This document shows, in pieces, positions 38,107-47,385 of a stretch of DNA of 64,000 nucleotides. Both the position numbers and the translations under genes were made by a program. Position 1 is the first letter of the stretch. Every line of letters begins with the position of its first letter. The stretch spans positions 1,250,434-1,314,433 of the forward strand of contig NZ_GL876926.1 of the NCBI RefSeq assembly GCF_000192575.1, given 5' to 3'. The notes under the pieces are model-generated. The model ran no database searches. It had not been told where the DNA came from and saw only the letters and a list, made by a program, of their open reading frames with translations. The DNA is from Novosphingobium nitrogenifigens DSM 19370. Lineage in GTDB: Bacteria > Pseudomonadota > Alphaproteobacteria > Sphingomonadales > Sphingomonadaceae.

Positions 38107-38889
38107 ATGAGAGGATTATTGACCGGCCTTGCGGCACTCGCAGGCCTCGTGGGTTCGACCTCCGCAATGGCGGCACCCCCGACCGACCCCCTTGGGTCCC
38201 CGCTGTGGGACATGCATGCCGAACGATTGTTCGGAAAGGACAAGGTCGTCTTCGACCCGGCGGTCCATGTCGACGTTCCGGTGATCGCGGAAAATCAGCA
38301 TGTCTTTCCCATGACGCTCGACGCCAGGGCTTTGGGAACAGTCAAGCGCATCATCGTGCTGGTCGATCTCGACCCCCTGCCCCTGCCGGTCGATTTCACC
38401 CCCGGAGAGGCAGCCCCATGGCTGTCGCTGCGGATCAAGCTCGACCAGCGCACCCCGGTACGGGTCGCGGCGCAAACGCCCGACGGCACCTGGCATGTCG
38501 CAGGGGTCTGGGTCGATGCCGCAGGCGGCGGCTGCTCTGCCCCTCCGGTCAGTCGGGCCAAGGGCGACTGGGCCCAGCATCTGGGAGAAGTGCGCGGCGC
38601 GGTCTATCGCTCGGCACAGGCGACCCGCATCCGCTTTGCCGTGCGCCATCCGATGGACACCGGGCTGGTCGAGAACATTCCCGCCTACAACATCGAAACC
38701 ATCCGGATCATGGCCGGAAAACAGGAATTGAGCCACATGGCCGTCACCGGCTCGGTTTCGGAAGATCCCGCGTTCACGATGCTGTTGCCTGCCGGTGAAG
38801 CCCGCCCCCTGACCATTGCCATGCATGACAGCAACGGGCGCGACTTCGACGGGATCCTGAACCCGGCCGAGCCGGAGAAGCACCCATGA
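38107..38889 (+). CDS. Quinoprotein dehydrogenase-associated SoxYZ-like carrier protein
   Basis: A 260-residue exported protein combining SoxY-like and SoxZ-like beta-sandwich domains. The signal peptide ends near AMAAP. The motif GGGCSAPP with Cys143 corresponds to the swinging-arm cysteine of SoxY, placed internally, and a SoxZ-like half follows (VRHPMDTGLVENIPAYNI). It belongs to a family found beside PQQ dehydrogenases whose role is unproven. The gene overlaps the next one by four bases (ATGA), so carrier and metallo-hydrolase probably work together. Confidence 0.85.
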   Translation: MRGLLTGLAALAGLVGSTSAMAAPPTDPLGSPLWDMHAERLFGKDKVVFDPAVHVDVPVIAENQHVFPMTLDARALGTVKRIIVLVDLDPLPLPVDFTPGEAAPWLSLRIKLDQRTPVRVAAQTPDGTWHVAGVWVDAAGGGCSAPPVSRAKGDWAQHLGEVRGAVYRSAQATRIRFAVRHPMDTGLVENIPAYNIETIRIMAGKQELSHMAVTGSVSEDPAFTMLLPAGEARPLTIAMHDSNGRDFDGILNPAEPEKHP

Positions 38890-39857
38890 CCGCCCTTACC
38901 CGTCGCGGCGCGCTCGGGATGCTTGCCGGGGGCCTCGTCTCTCTGACGGGCGCGGCCCAAGCCGAACAGTTCGCGGGGACCTATCACCTTGTGCCTGTCG
39001 CTCTGGCCGAGGGCATCTGGCTGGTTCGCGGGGCCGATGCCCCGATCGCCTTTGCCAACGGCGGCGCCATCGCCAATTGCGTCATCATGGCAAGTAACGC
39101 CGGACCGATCCTGTTCGATTGCGGCCCATCACGAAACTACGCAACCGCGCTGTCCGCGCTCGCCCGCAAGCTCACCGGCAAGCCGCCCGCGCTCGTCCTC
39201 ATCAGCCACCTTCACCCCGATCACAGCCTCGGCGCTTCGGCATTCGATCCCGCGATTGTTGCAGCCCTGCCCGGAACAATCGCGGACATCGAACGCGACG
39301 GCCCGGGCATGAGCGACGCCATGTTCCGCATGTTGGCCGACTGGATGCGCGGCACCGAAGTGGTCGTGCCCGGACGCCGCCTTGCCGCAGGTCCCTTCGA
39401 ATTTGGCGGGCGACACCTGCAACTCTTTTCGCTCGCGGGCCATTCCGCCAGCGACCTGGTCGCGCTCGACGAAGCGAGTGGCACCCTGCTTGCCGGGGAT
39501 CTCGTGTTCAAGGACCGGGCGCCTGCAACGCCCCATGCGACCCTCTCGACCTGGCTCGCCTCGCTCGACCGGCTCGCCGCGATACCGCATCGGCGCCTCG
39601 TTCCCGGACATGGCCCGTGGGATCAGGACGGCAGCGGCATTGCCCAGACACGCGACTGGCTGACCTGGCTCGACAAGGCCCTCCATGACGCTTCGGCCCA
39701 AGGCCTCGACATGACCGAAGCGGGCGAAATCGCGATTCCTGCGCGCTTTGCCGGAATGCAGGCCGCGCGTTATGAATTGCAGCGCAGCGTCAGTCATTTC
39801 TATCCCGCAATCGAAATCGACTCACTGCCCCGCATCGACGGAGGCACCGGCGGCTGA
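38886..39857 (+). CDS. Metallo-beta-lactamase-fold hydrolase, quinoprotein relay type
   Basis: A 323-residue exported MBL-fold protein (LTRRGALGMLAGGLV signal). The metal motif HLHPDH is at 108-113; further ligands are in LAGHSASD, AGDLVFKD and PGHGPW. Proteins of this kind next to PQQ dehydrogenases and SoxYZ-like carriers are called quinoprotein relay zinc metallohydrolases. Coupling to the SoxYZ-like gene suggests that the carrier cysteine delivers its substrate, by analogy to SoxB-type systems. Its 3' end overlaps the convergent MFS gene by 36 bases. Confidence 0.85.
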   Translation: MTALTRRGALGMLAGGLVSLTGAAQAEQFAGTYHLVPVALAEGIWLVRGADAPIAFANGGAIANCVIMASNAGPILFDCGPSRNYATALSALARKLTGKPPALVLISHLHPDHSLGASAFDPAIVAALPGTIADIERDGPGMSDAMFRMLADWMRGTEVVVPGRRLAAGPFEFGGRHLQLFSLAGHSASDLVALDEASGTLLAGDLVFKDRAPATPHATLSTWLASLDRLAAIPHRRLVPGHGPWDQDGSGIAQTRDWLTWLDKALHDASAQGLDMTEAGEIAIPARFAGMQAARYELQRSVSHFYPAIEIDSLPRIDGGTGG

Positions 39858-41174
39858 TCGCCCTCGCGATGCCATCATGCCGAGCAAGGCGCAGAGCGCA
39901 GCAACACCGGCGAACCCGGCTTGCCCGGTGACGCCGAGGCGGAACAGCAATCCGGCGAGGGCCGCGCCCAGCGACTGTCCGGTCAAGCGCGACAGGGCCA
40001 TCATGCCGGCCGCCGCCCCACTGCGATCACGGGGCGCCCGACCGAGCATGACCCGGTTGTTGGCTGGCTGAAACAGACCGAAACCGGCCCCCGCGATCAG
40101 GCTACCGACGACAAGCACCACCGCGCCGACGGTTCCGTGGGGTGCCAGCGCAATCCCGCCCAGCCCGAGCGCCGCCATGCCGAGGCCACCATTGCCGCTT
40201 TGCCCCGGCGTGCGATCGGCAAAACGACCGCCCCAGACCGCCGCAGCCCCCAGCCCCAGCGGAATCGCTGCCATCATCAGCCCGGTCATGCCCGGCGAAA
40301 ATCCGAAGTCGTCATGCAAGATGAACGGCAGCGACACCCCGATCACCACTTGCGCGCCGAAATTGGCGATCGAGGCCAGATAGGCCGACCGCAAATGCGC
40401 AAGCGCCACGAGATCGACCGGAAGCAGAGGATAGGCCCGCCCGCGCGAGCGGATCACCAGCAGAACCAGCGCGATGAGCCCCAACGCCACGGCGCCGAGT
40501 GCAATCACGCCATGCCCTTGCGCAAGACCGCCCAGAAGCCCGAGACTGGCAATCACCGACAGCACCGACGCCCCAGCGTCAATCTCGGCCAGTGCGCCGC
40601 GAACGCGCGGCAAGGCCACCGCGCCAGCTGCCAAGGCAGGCACCCCGACCACGAGATTGACGGCAAAGAGCCAGCGCCAATCGGCCAGTTGCAGAACCAG
40701 TCCCGCCAGCGGCGGCCCGGCCATCGCCGAAATCGCCACCACCAAGGCATTGATGCCGATCGCCTGCCCCAGCATCCGCGCGGGAAAAGTGTGGCGGACC
40801 AAGGCACCGTTGACGCTCATGATCGCCGCTGCCCCCAACCCTTGCGCCAGACGCGCAAGGACCAGCACGTCAAGCCCCGGTGCTGCGGCACAACCGAGCG
40901 AGGCAAGCGTGAAGATACCCAGGCCCACAAGATAGACCCGGTGATAGCCGAAGCGTTCGCCGACCGCCGACAGAGTCAGCACCCCGGCCAGAATCGCCAG
41001 TTGGTACCCCTGCACTACCCACAAGGCCGCAGCGGGAGAAACGGCAAAATCCCGCGCCATGACCGGCAAGGCGACATTGGCGATCGTGCTGTCGAGCACG
41101 GTCACCGCAATCGCGAGCCAGATGACGAACCCCGCGACGGCACGGCGCCCCGGCGTCAGATCGTCCTCGCCCAT
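39822..41174 (-). CDS. DHA2-family MFS transporter at the end of the pqq operon
   Basis: A 450-residue inner-membrane transporter with at least twelve hydrophobic segments. TM1 carries the DHA2 signature WLAIAVTVLDSTIANVALP, and GERFGYHRVYLVG is the MFS loop. Homologues are multidrug/proton antiporters. The gene begins three bases after the peptidase stop and is the last gene of the pqqABCDE-pip operon. PQQ is needed in the periplasm but made in the cytoplasm, so an export role is attractive, yet there is no direct evidence. Confidence 0.87.
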   Translation of the reverse strand: MGEDDLTPGRRAVAGFVIWLAIAVTVLDSTIANVALPVMARDFAVSPAAALWVVQGYQLAILAGVLTLSAVGERFGYHRVYLVGLGIFTLASLGCAAAPGLDVLVLARLAQGLGAAAIMSVNGALVRHTFPARMLGQAIGINALVVAISAMAGPPLAGLVLQLADWRWLFAVNLVVGVPALAAGAVALPRVRGALAEIDAGASVLSVIASLGLLGGLAQGHGVIALGAVALGLIALVLLVIRSRGRAYPLLPVDLVALAHLRSAYLASIANFGAQVVIGVSLPFILHDDFGFSPGMTGLMMAAIPLGLGAAAVWGGRFADRTPGQSGNGGLGMAALGLGGIALAPHGTVGAVVLVVGSLIAGAGFGLFQPANNRVMLGRAPRDRSGAAAGMMALSRLTGQSLGAALAGLLFRLGVTGQAGFAGVAALCALLGMMASRGRSAAGASVDAGQ

Positions 41175-41177
41175 CTC

Positions 41178-42161
<984 letters not shown>

Positions 42162-43262
42162 CTAGGACTGATAGCGGCGCGGCACCAGCGGGGGAAGGTC
42201 GCCGCTGGTCACGTCACGATCTCTCGTCGCAATAATCGCTTCGACCAGATCGTGCTCGGGCGAGCGCGCGCAGACCGGATCGACCCGCGCCGCGTCTCCG
42301 GCAAGCGCCAGTGCCTGGCACCGGCAACCGCCCCAGTCGATTTCGCGACGGTCGCAACTCCGGCATGGATCAGGCATCCACGCCGTCCCGCGAAACCGGG
42401 CAAAAGCGGGGTCATGCTCCCAGATCGCGGCAAGGCTCTGGTCCCGCACCGACGCGAACGTCATGCTAGGAATGGTCTCTGCCGCATGGCACGGCAGAAC
42501 CTTGCCCGAAGGCAGGATGTGCAGGAACCTCTGCCCCCACCCTCCCATGCACGCCTTGGGTCGCGCCGCATAATAATCGGGCACCACGTAATCGATCGCG
42601 ATCCGCCCCGCGAGCCCGGCACGGGCCTCGTCCACGATCGCATTGGCCGCTTCAAGCTGTTCCCGGGTCGGCAACAGGGCATCGCGATTGCGCAAGGCCC
42701 ACCCATAATACTGGGTGTGCGCAATCTCGATCCGTTCCGATCCAAGCTCCTCGCCCAGCGCAAGCATGGCCGGAAGGCTGTCGATATTCTGACGATGGAC
42801 CACGAAATTGGTCGTGAGCGACAGTCCGGATTCGCGGATCATCGCCGCAGCGGCGATCTTCTTCGCATGACCGCCGTTGTATCCGCCGAACCGGTCGGAC
42901 GCCTGCGGGTCGGCCTCCTGAAAACTGAGCTGGATATGGTCAATGCCCGCCGTCACCAGCGCCGCCATCAGATCGGGGGTCAACAGCACACCCGAGGTGA
43001 TGAGATTGGTGTAAAGCCCGTTCGCCGCAGCATGAGCGACCAGTTCGACCAGATCGCGCCGCGCGAGCGGTTCGCCACCGGTGAAATGGAATTGCAGGAC
43101 ACCCAGTTCAGCCGCCTGCTCGATCACCCGTTTCCAGCCGGAAGTATCGAGCTCTTCGGTCGGCCGAACGAGTTCGAGCGGATTGGCACAATAGGCGCAT
43201 TGCAAGGGACAGCGATGCGTGATTTCCGCAATCAGGCCCATCGGTGGCGGCACGACACTCAC
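42162..43262 (-). CDS. pqqE: PqqE radical SAM enzyme
   Basis: A 366-residue radical SAM/SPASM protein that links Glu and Tyr side chains of PqqA by a carbon-carbon bond, the first step of PQQ synthesis, with PqqD as peptide chaperone. The SAM cluster motif is C18-x3-C22-x2-C25 (HRCPLQCAYC). Auxiliary cluster cysteines are in the C-terminal part (KACMGGWG, PCHAAE, CRSCDRREIDWGGCRC). The start overlaps the pqqD stop by four bases. Confidence 0.96.
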   Translation of the reverse strand: MSVVPPPMGLIAEITHRCPLQCAYCANPLELVRPTEELDTSGWKRVIEQAAELGVLQFHFTGGEPLARRDLVELVAHAAANGLYTNLITSGVLLTPDLMAALVTAGIDHIQLSFQEADPQASDRFGGYNGGHAKKIAAAAMIRESGLSLTTNFVVHRQNIDSLPAMLALGEELGSERIEIAHTQYYGWALRNRDALLPTREQLEAANAIVDEARAGLAGRIAIDYVVPDYYAARPKACMGGWGQRFLHILPSGKVLPCHAAETIPSMTFASVRDQSLAAIWEHDPAFARFRGTAWMPDPCRSCDRREIDWGGCRCQALALAGDAARVDPVCARSPEHDLVEAIIATRDRDVTSGDLPPLVPRRYQS

Positions 43263-43543
43263 CCTTCGATCGCTCCACGCGCGACCAGATCGGCCAACAT
43301 CGCGGCGATGTCCCCGGTAACCTCATCGACCGGCGCCTGAAACCGTTCGGCCAGCTCCGACCCGATCGCGGAAACCGAGCGGACACCATCCACCAGTTTC
43401 AGAACTTCAACCCCTATTTCATCGAGAACAAAGGCTTTTTCAGGAGCAAGCAAGACCCATCCACCCCGTGCCTTGTCCTCGCGCAGCTTCACGCCACGAC
43501 GAAAACGGGGAACCGTATCAGTGGGCAGGACTTGTCCTGTCAT
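43259..43543 (-). CDS. pqqD: PqqD peptide chaperone
   Basis: A 94-residue member of the PqqD family of RiPP recognition elements that bind the PqqA leader and present it to PqqE. It contains PRFRRGVKLREDKARGGWVLL and an LDEIGVEVLKLVDG helix region. It is a separate gene, coupled on both sides by ATGA overlaps with pqqC and pqqE. Confidence 0.94.
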   Translation of the reverse strand: MTGQVLPTDTVPRFRRGVKLREDKARGGWVLLAPEKAFVLDEIGVEVLKLVDGVRSVSAIGSELAERFQAPVDEVTGDIAAMLADLVARGAIEG

Positions 43544-44289
43544 GCCAGGACCTCTTCAAGGCTCGGCTCAAAAGCACCCGGCGGGATCAAGCCTGGCGCG
43601 ACATAGGCGAGATAGAGCCCGTTAAGCTGGCTCCACAGAACATCGCACTTGAACCGCAGCGCCGCGAGCACTGCCTGCTGCTTTTCAACGGTGTCGGCAT
43701 GTTCGCGGACATAGGCCAGCGCGAAATCGCTGTCCTTGGGCGCCTGTGTCAAACGCGGTGTGAAATAGGCGAGCGTATCCTGTGTGATCCAGTCATAGTT
43801 CGCGAGCATGCCCGAAACCCGTTCGGAAATGATCGTCGGGGAAAACAGTTCGGTCAGCGACGAAGCCACCGCTTCCAGCACCGAACGATCCCGAACGAAA
43901 TGGATATAGGCATCCACCGCAAAGCGCGTCTCGGGCAGGATGAGATCGGCCCGCTCCACCATCGCGGCGTCGAGCCCCACCCCTTCCACCAGCTTCAGCC
44001 AGCGTTCGATCCCGCCCGCTTCACCGGGGCGACCGTCGTGATCCTCGATCCGCCGACGCCATTCCCGCCGCAACTCGCGCGTGGGCAGCCGTGCCATCAG
44101 GAACGAATCCTTCACCGGAATCGCGGCCTGATAATAATAGCGATTGAGCGCCCAGGCCTGAATCTGCCCACGATTGAGCTTCCCGCTGTGAAGCAGGCGA
44201 TGAAACGGATGCAGGTTGTGATAGCGTTCGCGGCCGATGGCGCGGAGTCCCGCTTCGAGCTCGTCCGGGGTCAGCAGTGTCTCGGTCAT
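43540..44289 (-). CDS. pqqC: PqqC pyrroloquinoline-quinone synthase
   Basis: A 249-residue cofactorless oxidase that performs the final ring closure and eight-electron oxidation to PQQ. Conserved stretches include RYHNLHPFHRLLHSGKL, NRYYYQAAIPVKD, and the LANYDWI region. The ATG at 44289 overlaps the pqqB stop by four bases; the open frame continues to 44325 without a better start. Length agrees with the family (about 250). Confidence 0.96.
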   Translation of the reverse strand: MTETLLTPDELEAGLRAIGRERYHNLHPFHRLLHSGKLNRGQIQAWALNRYYYQAAIPVKDSFLMARLPTRELRREWRRRIEDHDGRPGEAGGIERWLKLVEGVGLDAAMVERADLILPETRFAVDAYIHFVRDRSVLEAVASSLTELFSPTIISERVSGMLANYDWITQDTLAYFTPRLTQAPKDSDFALAYVREHADTVEKQQAVLAALRFKCDVLWSQLNGLYLAYVAPGLIPPGAFEPSLEEVLA

Positions 44290-45188
44290 AGTGAAATCCT
44301 CAGACCATCCTCTCCGACAGTCCATCCCGCTGCTTCGACTTCCTTCCGTTCGGGCGAATCGGCGAGCAGGACCGGATTGGTATTGTTGATATGGACCAGA
44401 ACGCGCCGTCCGATCTTTATCGGTGCCAGCGCCGCGAGGGTTCCGTTTTCTCCCGAGAGGCTGATATGCCCCATGCGTTGCCCGGTTTTCTGGCCAACGC
44501 CCGACTGGATCATTTCATCGTCACGCCACAGCGTGCCGTCGAAAAACAGGACATCGGCGCCATCGATCCGCTTGGCCAGCCAATCGGGCACGGCCGCGCA
44601 ACCGGGAATGAAAAAGACCCGCCGTTCGCCCTGCCGAATGCACGCGGCAACCGTGGTGCCATCGACCACCACCGGCTGCATCCCGCTTCCCACTTCCATG
44701 TAAAGCGGCACTTTACCCGGAACCGCGAACAGTTCGACGGTCAAACCCCCGGCAAGGTCAATCGGCTCGTCCAGCGACACGGTCCGCCGCTCGACGACAT
44801 CGCGTGCCAGCACTTCGAACACGGGATTGGCATCGAGAATGCCGTGGATCGACGTCGTCGCATAAAGCGTGAACGACTCACGCTCGCGCAAGGTCAGAAG
44901 GCCGGTGATCACGTCGACGTCGCCGCCGGTCAACACTACCCCGCGGATCGGCGTGGAACGAAGACCTTCGCGCGGATGCAATTCCTCGGTCTGCCCGATC
45001 TGCTGCCGCAAGTCGGGCGACGCGTTGAGGACATACCAGTCCGTACCGTTGCCACTGACGGCAAGGCTCGCCTGTGTACGCGCCGGGGCAGCCGGATCAC
45101 CCAATCGCGCCCGATTGCATCCCGGCGCGTTGGAGTTCCACTGGGGGAAACCGCCACCCGCGGCCGCCCCCAGTACGATCATGCGCAT
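44286..45188 (-). CDS. pqqB: PqqB metallo-beta-lactamase-fold protein
   Basis: A 300-residue protein of the MBL fold required for normal PQQ formation; it is thought to hydroxylate the tyrosine of the crosslinked dipeptide. It starts with the characteristic MIVLGAAAGGGFPQWN and has GVVLTGGDVDVITGLL in place of the classical HxHxDH motif, which is normal for PqqB. It begins seven bases after pqqA. Confidence 0.95.
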   Translation of the reverse strand: MRMIVLGAAAGGGFPQWNSNAPGCNRARLGDPAAPARTQASLAVSGNGTDWYVLNASPDLRQQIGQTEELHPREGLRSTPIRGVVLTGGDVDVITGLLTLRERESFTLYATTSIHGILDANPVFEVLARDVVERRTVSLDEPIDLAGGLTVELFAVPGKVPLYMEVGSGMQPVVVDGTTVAACIRQGERRVFFIPGCAAVPDWLAKRIDGADVLFFDGTLWRDDEMIQSGVGQKTGQRMGHISLSGENGTLAALAPIKIGRRVLVHINNTNPVLLADSPERKEVEAAGWTVGEDGLRISL

Positions 45189-45195
45189 GAAACGA

Positions 45196-45279
45196 TCAGG
45201 CGTTCAGTTCGGCGCACGCATAGCAGTTGATTTCCGCACCGAGAGCGATTTCGACAATCTTGGGACGCTTCCAGCTCAT
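45196..45279 (-). CDS. pqqA: PqqA precursor peptide
   Basis: A 27-residue peptide, the substrate from which PQQ is built. The conserved Glu and Tyr that become PQQ are in GAEINCYACAEL, separated by three residues, and Trp/Pro occur near the N-terminus (SWKRP). Two cysteines flank the tyrosine. A second ATG at 45285 would add two residues, but AGGAG is best spaced (seven bases) for the ATG at 45279. This gene is too short for standard ORF calling. It is first in the pqqABCDE operon. Confidence 0.93.
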   Translation of the reverse strand: MSWKRPKIVEIALGAEINCYACAELNA

Positions 45280-45372
45280 ATCCATTCTCCTCTTGAATTT
45301 TCATGCGACCTCCAACTCGGGGCCTAGGAGGAAGGTAATCAGCAATGCGACGTGCTGGCAATGGCAGAGAGG

Positions 45373-45400
45373 CCTTTGGAACTCCCTATTAGCCCAAAGG
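45373..45400. promoter_or_regulatory. Inverted repeat upstream of pqqA
   Basis: CCTTTGG and CCAAAGG form perfect 7-base arms 14 bases apart, about 95 bases before the pqqA start in the otherwise featureless 269-base spacer. It may be an activator site for the pqq operon. Confidence 0.35.
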
Positions 45401-45554
45401 ATGACGCGCCCCCACGCCAGGTTATCGCCCGTGCACAGGACGCCGTGAACCAGCGGATCACCTTGTTTCGGTTGCATCTTTGCAAAAGAAAACGCGGCCG
45501 CGCGCAATAGACACAAGGGGATGGAAGTCGGGGCCCAAACTGGGGCCAGCCCTC

Positions 45555-46625
45555 TTACTGGGACTGTGACGGCGCAGCGCTCGTCGCTGCCGGGGTAGAA
45601 CCCACCGTCGCATCGAAAAGCGAATTGACCGCATCGAGCGAAGGTTCGTCGGGATCGACGGGCACCGGTTTCACAACCTTGGCAGCCTTGCCTTTCGCGC
45701 CACGCGCTGCCGCCTTGGGCGCCTTCCCAGCCTTAGCCCCGGCAAGCCCCGGATTGCCTGAGGAAGCTGGCGCAACCTCACCTGGCGCACTATCTCTCGC
45801 GGGCGCAACCCCGCCCGTCACAGGAACCGGCTGCTGCGACGGTTTGTCGTCGACAGGAACGGACTTCCCCGCATCTGCGGCAACCGCGTTCTTTTCTCCG
45901 GCAGGAAGGCTCCAGATGCGCCCGCGCGGCAACAACAGGCCGTCACGCCCCAACCCCTGATCCTCGGCCGCTTTCGCCTCAGCACTGGGTGGCGCCGTAT
46001 TTTCCAGCCCAGCGGGCGTTGCCCCTCGCGTACTCGGCAAAGCCTTCTCCGGTGCCCTCGCCTTCACCGGCCCAAGCGTCTTCGCCAATTCGACCAACTG
46101 GCTCGCCAGCATCCCGTCAACCGCACCGGAAATCTTGTCGATGGGGTAGCGCATGAAGCCGCCGACGACATATTCGAACAGCACCCGGGTGCCCGAATCG
46201 GTCGCCTTGAACGTCACCGTCAGGACCGCGCTCACGCCTTCGCTCTGCAACGGACCCAACGCCCCTGCGAGGCGCATGGCCTTGAGATCGTCGACGAAGA
46301 CAACGCGCATATGTTGAACGCCGCCACGTGGGCGCAGCTTGGTGCCACCCGGGAGCTTCTCGCAGAAGCACCCCCCAGGCACGGGATCGAGTGTCAGATT
46401 GGCGGAATCCCCGGAAAAGGTGTGCTCGGACGACCACCAGGCCGAAGGCGTCACAAAACGCTTCCAAACCGCTTCGGGCGGAGCGGCGACCTCGACAACA
46501 TTGCGCGAAACGAAACCCATATCCGTTCGCGCAATGACATCAGCAAAAGCGGGGACAGGCGCAAGGCAAAGCCCGATCAGGGCACTCGACCCGACGGCCA
46601 TGCCGCCCCGCCACCACGATGCCAT
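45555..46625 (-). CDS. Exported SRPBCC-domain protein with a low-complexity tail
   Basis: A 356-residue protein: signal peptide (MAVGSSALIGLCLAPVPAFA), an SRPBCC/START-like ligand-binding domain (about 40-180, with VSRNVVEVAAPPEAVWKRFVTPSAWW and RVLFEYVVGGFMR), and an Ala/Pro/Lys-rich tail from about 185 to the end (for instance GAKAGKAPKAAARGAKGKAAKV). No function is recognised. ATG 46625 is preferred because GGGAG lies seven bases upstream. It follows adk by 76 bases on the same strand and may be its last cotranscribed gene. The basic tail might bind polyanions or the envelope; that is conjecture. Confidence 0.75.
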   Translation of the reverse strand: MASWWRGGMAVGSSALIGLCLAPVPAFADVIARTDMGFVSRNVVEVAAPPEAVWKRFVTPSAWWSSEHTFSGDSANLTLDPVPGGCFCEKLPGGTKLRPRGGVQHMRVVFVDDLKAMRLAGALGPLQSEGVSAVLTVTFKATDSGTRVLFEYVVGGFMRYPIDKISGAVDGMLASQLVELAKTLGPVKARAPEKALPSTRGATPAGLENTAPPSAEAKAAEDQGLGRDGLLLPRGRIWSLPAGEKNAVAADAGKSVPVDDKPSQQPVPVTGGVAPARDSAPGEVAPASSGNPGLAGAKAGKAPKAAARGAKGKAAKVVKPVPVDPDEPSLDAVNSLFDATVGSTPAATSAAPSQSQ

Positions 46626-46701
46626 TATCATTCTCCCGCAAGCGGATATCCGGACACGCATGATCGCGTCTCCGGACAATCCCTTACGCGATTATGCACT
46701 C

Positions 46702-47346
46702 TTACGCGATAACCGCTTCGATAGCGGCGGTCACGTCGTCCATCTGGGCCATGCCATCGACATGGGCAACGATACCACGCGCTTCATAGATCGGCAGAAT
46801 CGGAGCCGTCTTTGCGCGATATTCAGCCATGCGAGTGCGCACGGTTTCCTCGTTGTCGTCCGGACGGCGCTTGAACTCGTGACCTCCGCACTTGTCGCAG
46901 GTGCCTTCGACAGCGGGCTTCTCGAACGTGTCGTGATAGCCCTTGCCGCAAGTCGCACAGGTATAGCGACCAGTGATACGTTCAACGAGCGCGTCCTCGT
47001 CCACATCCAGTTCGATCACATGGTCGAGCTTGCGCCCACGCGACGCCAAAATCCCATCGAGCGATTCGGCCTGTGCCGCGGTGCGCGGATAGCCATCAAA
47101 AATGGCTCCCTGCCCCGGCCCCATGACGTCGAGTTCGTCCCCGATCAGTGCCGAGACGATCTCGTCGGACACCAGTTCCCCGGCGTCCATCACCGCCTTG
47201 GCCTTGAGCCCGACAGGCGTCCCGGCCTTGACCGCTGCGCGCAGCATGTCGCCGGTCGAAAGCTGCTTCAGCCCATGTCGTTCGACAAGGCGCTGGGACT
47301 GGGTTCCCTTACCGGCCCCCGGAGGGCCCAAAAGGATGATATTCAC
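46702..47346 (-). CDS. adk: Adenylate kinase
   Basis: A 214-residue kinase that interconverts ATP + AMP and 2 ADP. The P-loop GPPGAGKGTQ is at 7-16 and the AMP-binding FDGYPRT at about 83-89. The lid is of the long, zinc-binding kind with Cys130, Cys133, Cys150 and Cys153. It follows secY by 39 bases, the usual bacterial order. Confidence 0.97.
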   Translation of the reverse strand: MNIILLGPPGAGKGTQSQRLVERHGLKQLSTGDMLRAAVKAGTPVGLKAKAVMDAGELVSDEIVSALIGDELDVMGPGQGAIFDGYPRTAAQAESLDGILASRGRKLDHVIELDVDEDALVERITGRYTCATCGKGYHDTFEKPAVEGTCDKCGGHEFKRRPDDNEETVRTRMAEYRAKTAPILPIYEARGIVAHVDGMAQMDDVTAAIEAVIA

Positions 47347-47385
47347 TTGGCATTCCCCCTCTTCATCGTCCGCGTTGCTTCAGCG

